Of a stretch of DNA of 64,000 bases, positions 28,730 through 64,000 are shown piece after piece (the first letter of the stretch is position 1; each line of letters starts with the position of its first letter). Source of the DNA: Polyodon spathula (lineage: Eukaryota; Chordata; Actinopteri; Acipenseriformes; Polyodontidae); contig NC_054545.1 of the NCBI RefSeq assembly GCF_017654505.1, positions 14,427,547-14,491,546 of the forward strand. Direction: 5' to 3'. The notes beneath the pieces are model-generated. The model made no database searches. It was not told where the DNA came from and saw only the letters and a list, made by a program, of their open reading frames with translations. The position numbers and the translations under genes are program-made.

Positions 28730-29063
28730 CCCTTTGTGGTCCATTTATTCAGCGCTTGTCAGGTGTGTAGTTTCTAGTTTATTTTCACACACACGGTTTA
28801 TTTTACAAGCACTGTTTTATTTTTATTTTTTCAGAGTAAAACAGGTTTAAAAAGCCCTGCATAGCAAAAGGACATCGGTACTGCATCTCCAGCCAAGCCC
28901 CACCCCTTGTTCACTGTATTTTTCACATACCTCTTTTTTTTAATCTTGCATACTGATAAATCCTGTCCTGGTCACTCGTTTTATCACCAAACTTCCAGAG
29001 AAAAAAATGACGAGACCTGTGCTTGATGACGTCGGACAGGGTCCGACATAGGATCGCAAAGGG
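28730..29063. mobile_element. piggyBac-like MITE, 334 bp, TTAA target duplication
   Basis: Flanked on both sides by TTAA (28726-28729 and 29064-29067). The termini are inverted repeats, CCCTTTGTGGTCC at the left and the complement of CCCTTTGCGATCC at the right (11 of 13 matching). A CCC start and a TTAA duplication are the standard signature of piggyBac-superfamily elements. A short subterminal repeat of GTCCGAC/GTCGGAC occurs near the right end. There is no transposase ORF, so it is non-autonomous. Confidence 0.85.
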
Positions 29064-29067
29064 TTAA

Positions 29068-30869
29068 ATAAGCGTGACTATCTTTTAATTACTTTTTTGT
29101 AATGAATTTGAATATCTACAGCAGAGAAGAGCAGTTAGCATTCCACCGTGTTTGGAAGCTGTGACTGTGAATATAAAATAGCTGTCCTGTTGGTACTCAA
29201 ACTACATTAGTTATACATTGTGTGTGCAGAGTCGGAGGTCCTAGAATTCGAGAATCAAAAGTCTTAAGTGGTAGAAGTAGTTGTTTAACTAGTGAAGTTT
29301 AAGCAAAGCAGGACAGGCAGAGCCACAGCAAAGCTGAGTACAGAAAATACCCATGTAAATGTGCTTAAAGCGGCACAAAATCAACCAGTACAGTGGAATC
29401 ACCATAAAAAGATGTACAAACAATATGCAAATGTAGTATGCTACTTGCTACCTAATAACATGCATTTACAAGCTCAGATATGCAGAGTTCCTGGAAGGAT
29501 TTCGTTTTGACTTTTAGTTGCTGGCATGTTACAGTATACCCAAGTCTTATTTTTATACAATTGGGAGAAAAAGCTTTGTAGCTTTCTAAAAAAAGATAAA
29601 TTAGTGCCAGTTGTTCACATTCCTGCTCTGCTTGTTTAAAACTGGAGGTGAAAAGAAGCATTTAGTGTCAGTCAACAAGTCCTGCATGTGAAATACGCCA
29701 CGCTCTCCTCCTGCATTGTTACTAGGTGAATGGTTACTCAAATAACGTTTAATGGCACTTCTTGGGAGTGGCTGAACTGGTGCTCCTCAAACATGTCACC
29801 TTTTTTGTACAGCTGGTATGCCAGAGTGTAACTGTTAACCTGTACCCCTGCAACACTGGTGTCCCCAATAAGTTTCCCCATGGTAAAAGCATAGCCAAGT
29901 GTAATAAAGCATAATGAAAGCATAGATAAGCCCAGAGGCAGATCTTGGTAAATACTTTTATAAGGGGTGCTATGGAGAGATGGCCAAAAAAGTTTGTATT
30001 TTGGAAGTTTCATAAATATGATGATGTTGTTCAAGAAATCCACCCTCTTAGTATGTGGATGTAATGGGCTGTGGAAGCCAAAGTCACATAACGAAGCATT
30101 TGAAACTACACCTGCCCTTAAATGAAATGGCTTTTATTTACACTGATATATGTAATCTGTTGTTTTAACTTCCAAGGGTGATGGTGACTTTTTGTGTTGC
30201 TTGGTAACCAGTGCTGCCAAATTAAAAAAAAAAAAAAAAAAAATGTGTCTATGCGCTTGTTAAGATTAGTAAATGGAGAAAGAAGATGGCTTGTGTTTTT
30301 TTTTTTTTAGATATTTGTATCCATGAGGGTGAACAGCTCTTTACTGGACACATTTCCTTTCAATACGCTAAAGGTTGCAAACATGCAACAGCTGTATGTA
30401 TTAGTTATTTCAAGTTGAGCTCCCAAATCCTTATAAAGTGACAGAACAGTACAGAATTAATACTCCCACAGCCTCTTAACTATGGCTAACAATGCTATCA
30501 AATTATGTTGCAATAAAATTGTGTGTTTAAAATAATAATAATAATAATAATGTGGTCAAAATCCATCCCTCTGTACTGCTTCGTTTCCATTTCTCACACC
30601 TTACTGACTCATTAAGTTTCCTGCTGTGTTTTTGTTGCATTATGTAAAGTTTAAACCTGCCGGAGCTTGTATTTTTTTTAGTCATGAGTCAAATAATGAA
30701 AGAATGACATCATTGAGCGATTAAAACTCCTCGCACCTTTTTCTGTTGTTGTTTTAAATATGATACTGTCACTGATTCCTGCCAACAGTATATTTACTAA
30801 ACATAAGCACAGCTCTAAAGGTGTCCCTTTTCACAAGCCCCTGCTGAAGTTTGCTCTGCTGCTTCCCAG
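29068..30869. other. Noncoding DNA, possible unclassified repeat
   Basis: Around 29860-29950 are AAGCATAGC/AATAAAGCATAA-type words similar to those beside the L2 element at 59410-59440, hinting at a shared dispersed repeat. A poly-A (about 30223-30243) and an AAT microsatellite (30530-30551) are present. The 101-codon minus-strand ORF at 29738-30043 has no family signature. Confidence 0.4.
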
Positions 30870-30871
30870 AG

Positions 30872-63668
<32,797 letters not shown>

Positions 63669-64000
63669 GTGAGGCTCTCTGTCGCCAACAGGTTCTTTCT
63701 CTTTTTTATTTCCCCTCGCCAAGCATTCGCCCCAGCTTGCGCTCTATGCGGTTTTAACCAGCTAACCTTCAACTGGCTGAGATTGCAGAAGCTAATGGAA
63801 GTTTGCATGGAAATGTTTTGAAGAAGCATGAGTCTATTTTTTTCATTATTTTTTTTTTATCAAAAATGATGCATGGAACTAACCTGGAAAATAACAACTG
63901 TTGCTAACATTATCTTGCAGGAGCTGGGGTTTTTTTTGTTTTTTTTGGGGCGATTTGGGTGACTGCCCATTTCCCCATTGCAAGGGGATATTCTTTGCTT
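63669..64000 (+). other. PLEKHG3 intron, beginning
   Basis: Intronic by position. It contains T-rich runs (63837-63859, 63930-63948). No further exon is visible before the window ends. Confidence 0.75.

Noticed and set aside
29738..30043. 101-codon minus-strand ORF
   Set aside because: No recognised domain or splice context; it overlaps words resembling a dispersed repeat.
63669..63821. Continuation of the last PLEKHG3 exon to a stop at 63819-63821
   Set aside because: The sequence after the consensus GTGAGG donor is unlike the family and human PLEKHG3 is much longer. Intron retention is possible but not the main form.

Overview
The window looks like vertebrate nuclear DNA, most likely from a ray-finned fish. 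It is AT-rich and has large introns, many microsatellites, CR1-clade and L2-clade LINEs, a CORE/MIR-type tRNA SINE, Tc1/mariner, piggyBac-like and hAT-like DNA elements, and a single identifiable protein-coding gene. The mix of full CR1 3' tails, L2 LINEs and Tc1 copies would fit a non-teleost ray-finned fish such as a sturgeon, paddlefish or gar. That placement is an inference from repeat flavour, not a demonstrated identity.

The gene is PLEKHG3 on the + strand, a Dbl-family (DH-PH) Rho guanine-nucleotide exchange factor. Fourteen coding exons can be placed with GT/AG boundaries and matching phases, from 30870 to 63668. The reading frame is continuous over 681 codons and runs off the right edge, with no stop codon in the last placed exon. 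The exons encode a Ser/Thr-rich N-terminus, the DH domain (about residues 186-372), the PH domain (about 391-494), a post-PH region rich in Tyr/Lys/Arg, and an acidic stretch followed by the conserved segment around QVADFASS. Two exons would be missed by simple ORF searching: a short N-terminal exon at 30870-30974 whose phase fits the next exon, and an 11-nt microexon at 62633-62643.

Layout. 1-600: CR1-like LINE fragment on the minus strand. 600-30870: noncoding DNA, probably upstream and 5'-UTR-intron sequence of PLEKHG3. It holds a fold-back element built from GATATC units (4865-5924), a possible noncoding first exon ending in a strong donor at 6531/6532, a decayed full-length Tc1 transposon (10731-12355) beside about 400 bp of TG/TA microsatellite, a 303-bp Tc1/mariner MITE (13051-13353), a CR1 3' half (15900-16955), an L2/Rex-like LINE 3' end (19060-19780), a strongly palindromic MITE (20215-20700) and a piggyBac-like MITE with TTAA duplications (28730-29063). 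30870-63668: PLEKHG3. Its intron between 34613 and 46923 is about 12.3 kb. Introns carry an inverted head-to-head SINE pair (47655-48052), two copies of one hAT-like element (49165-49898 and 56470-57002) and a 1.9-kb 5'-truncated L2 LINE (59455-61388).

No tRNA, rRNA, CRISPR array or prokaryotic feature was seen. No new multi-gene system is present. The most interesting items are the structured mobile elements, the inferred 5' gene structure, and transposon sequence abutting a PLEKHG3 splice acceptor.
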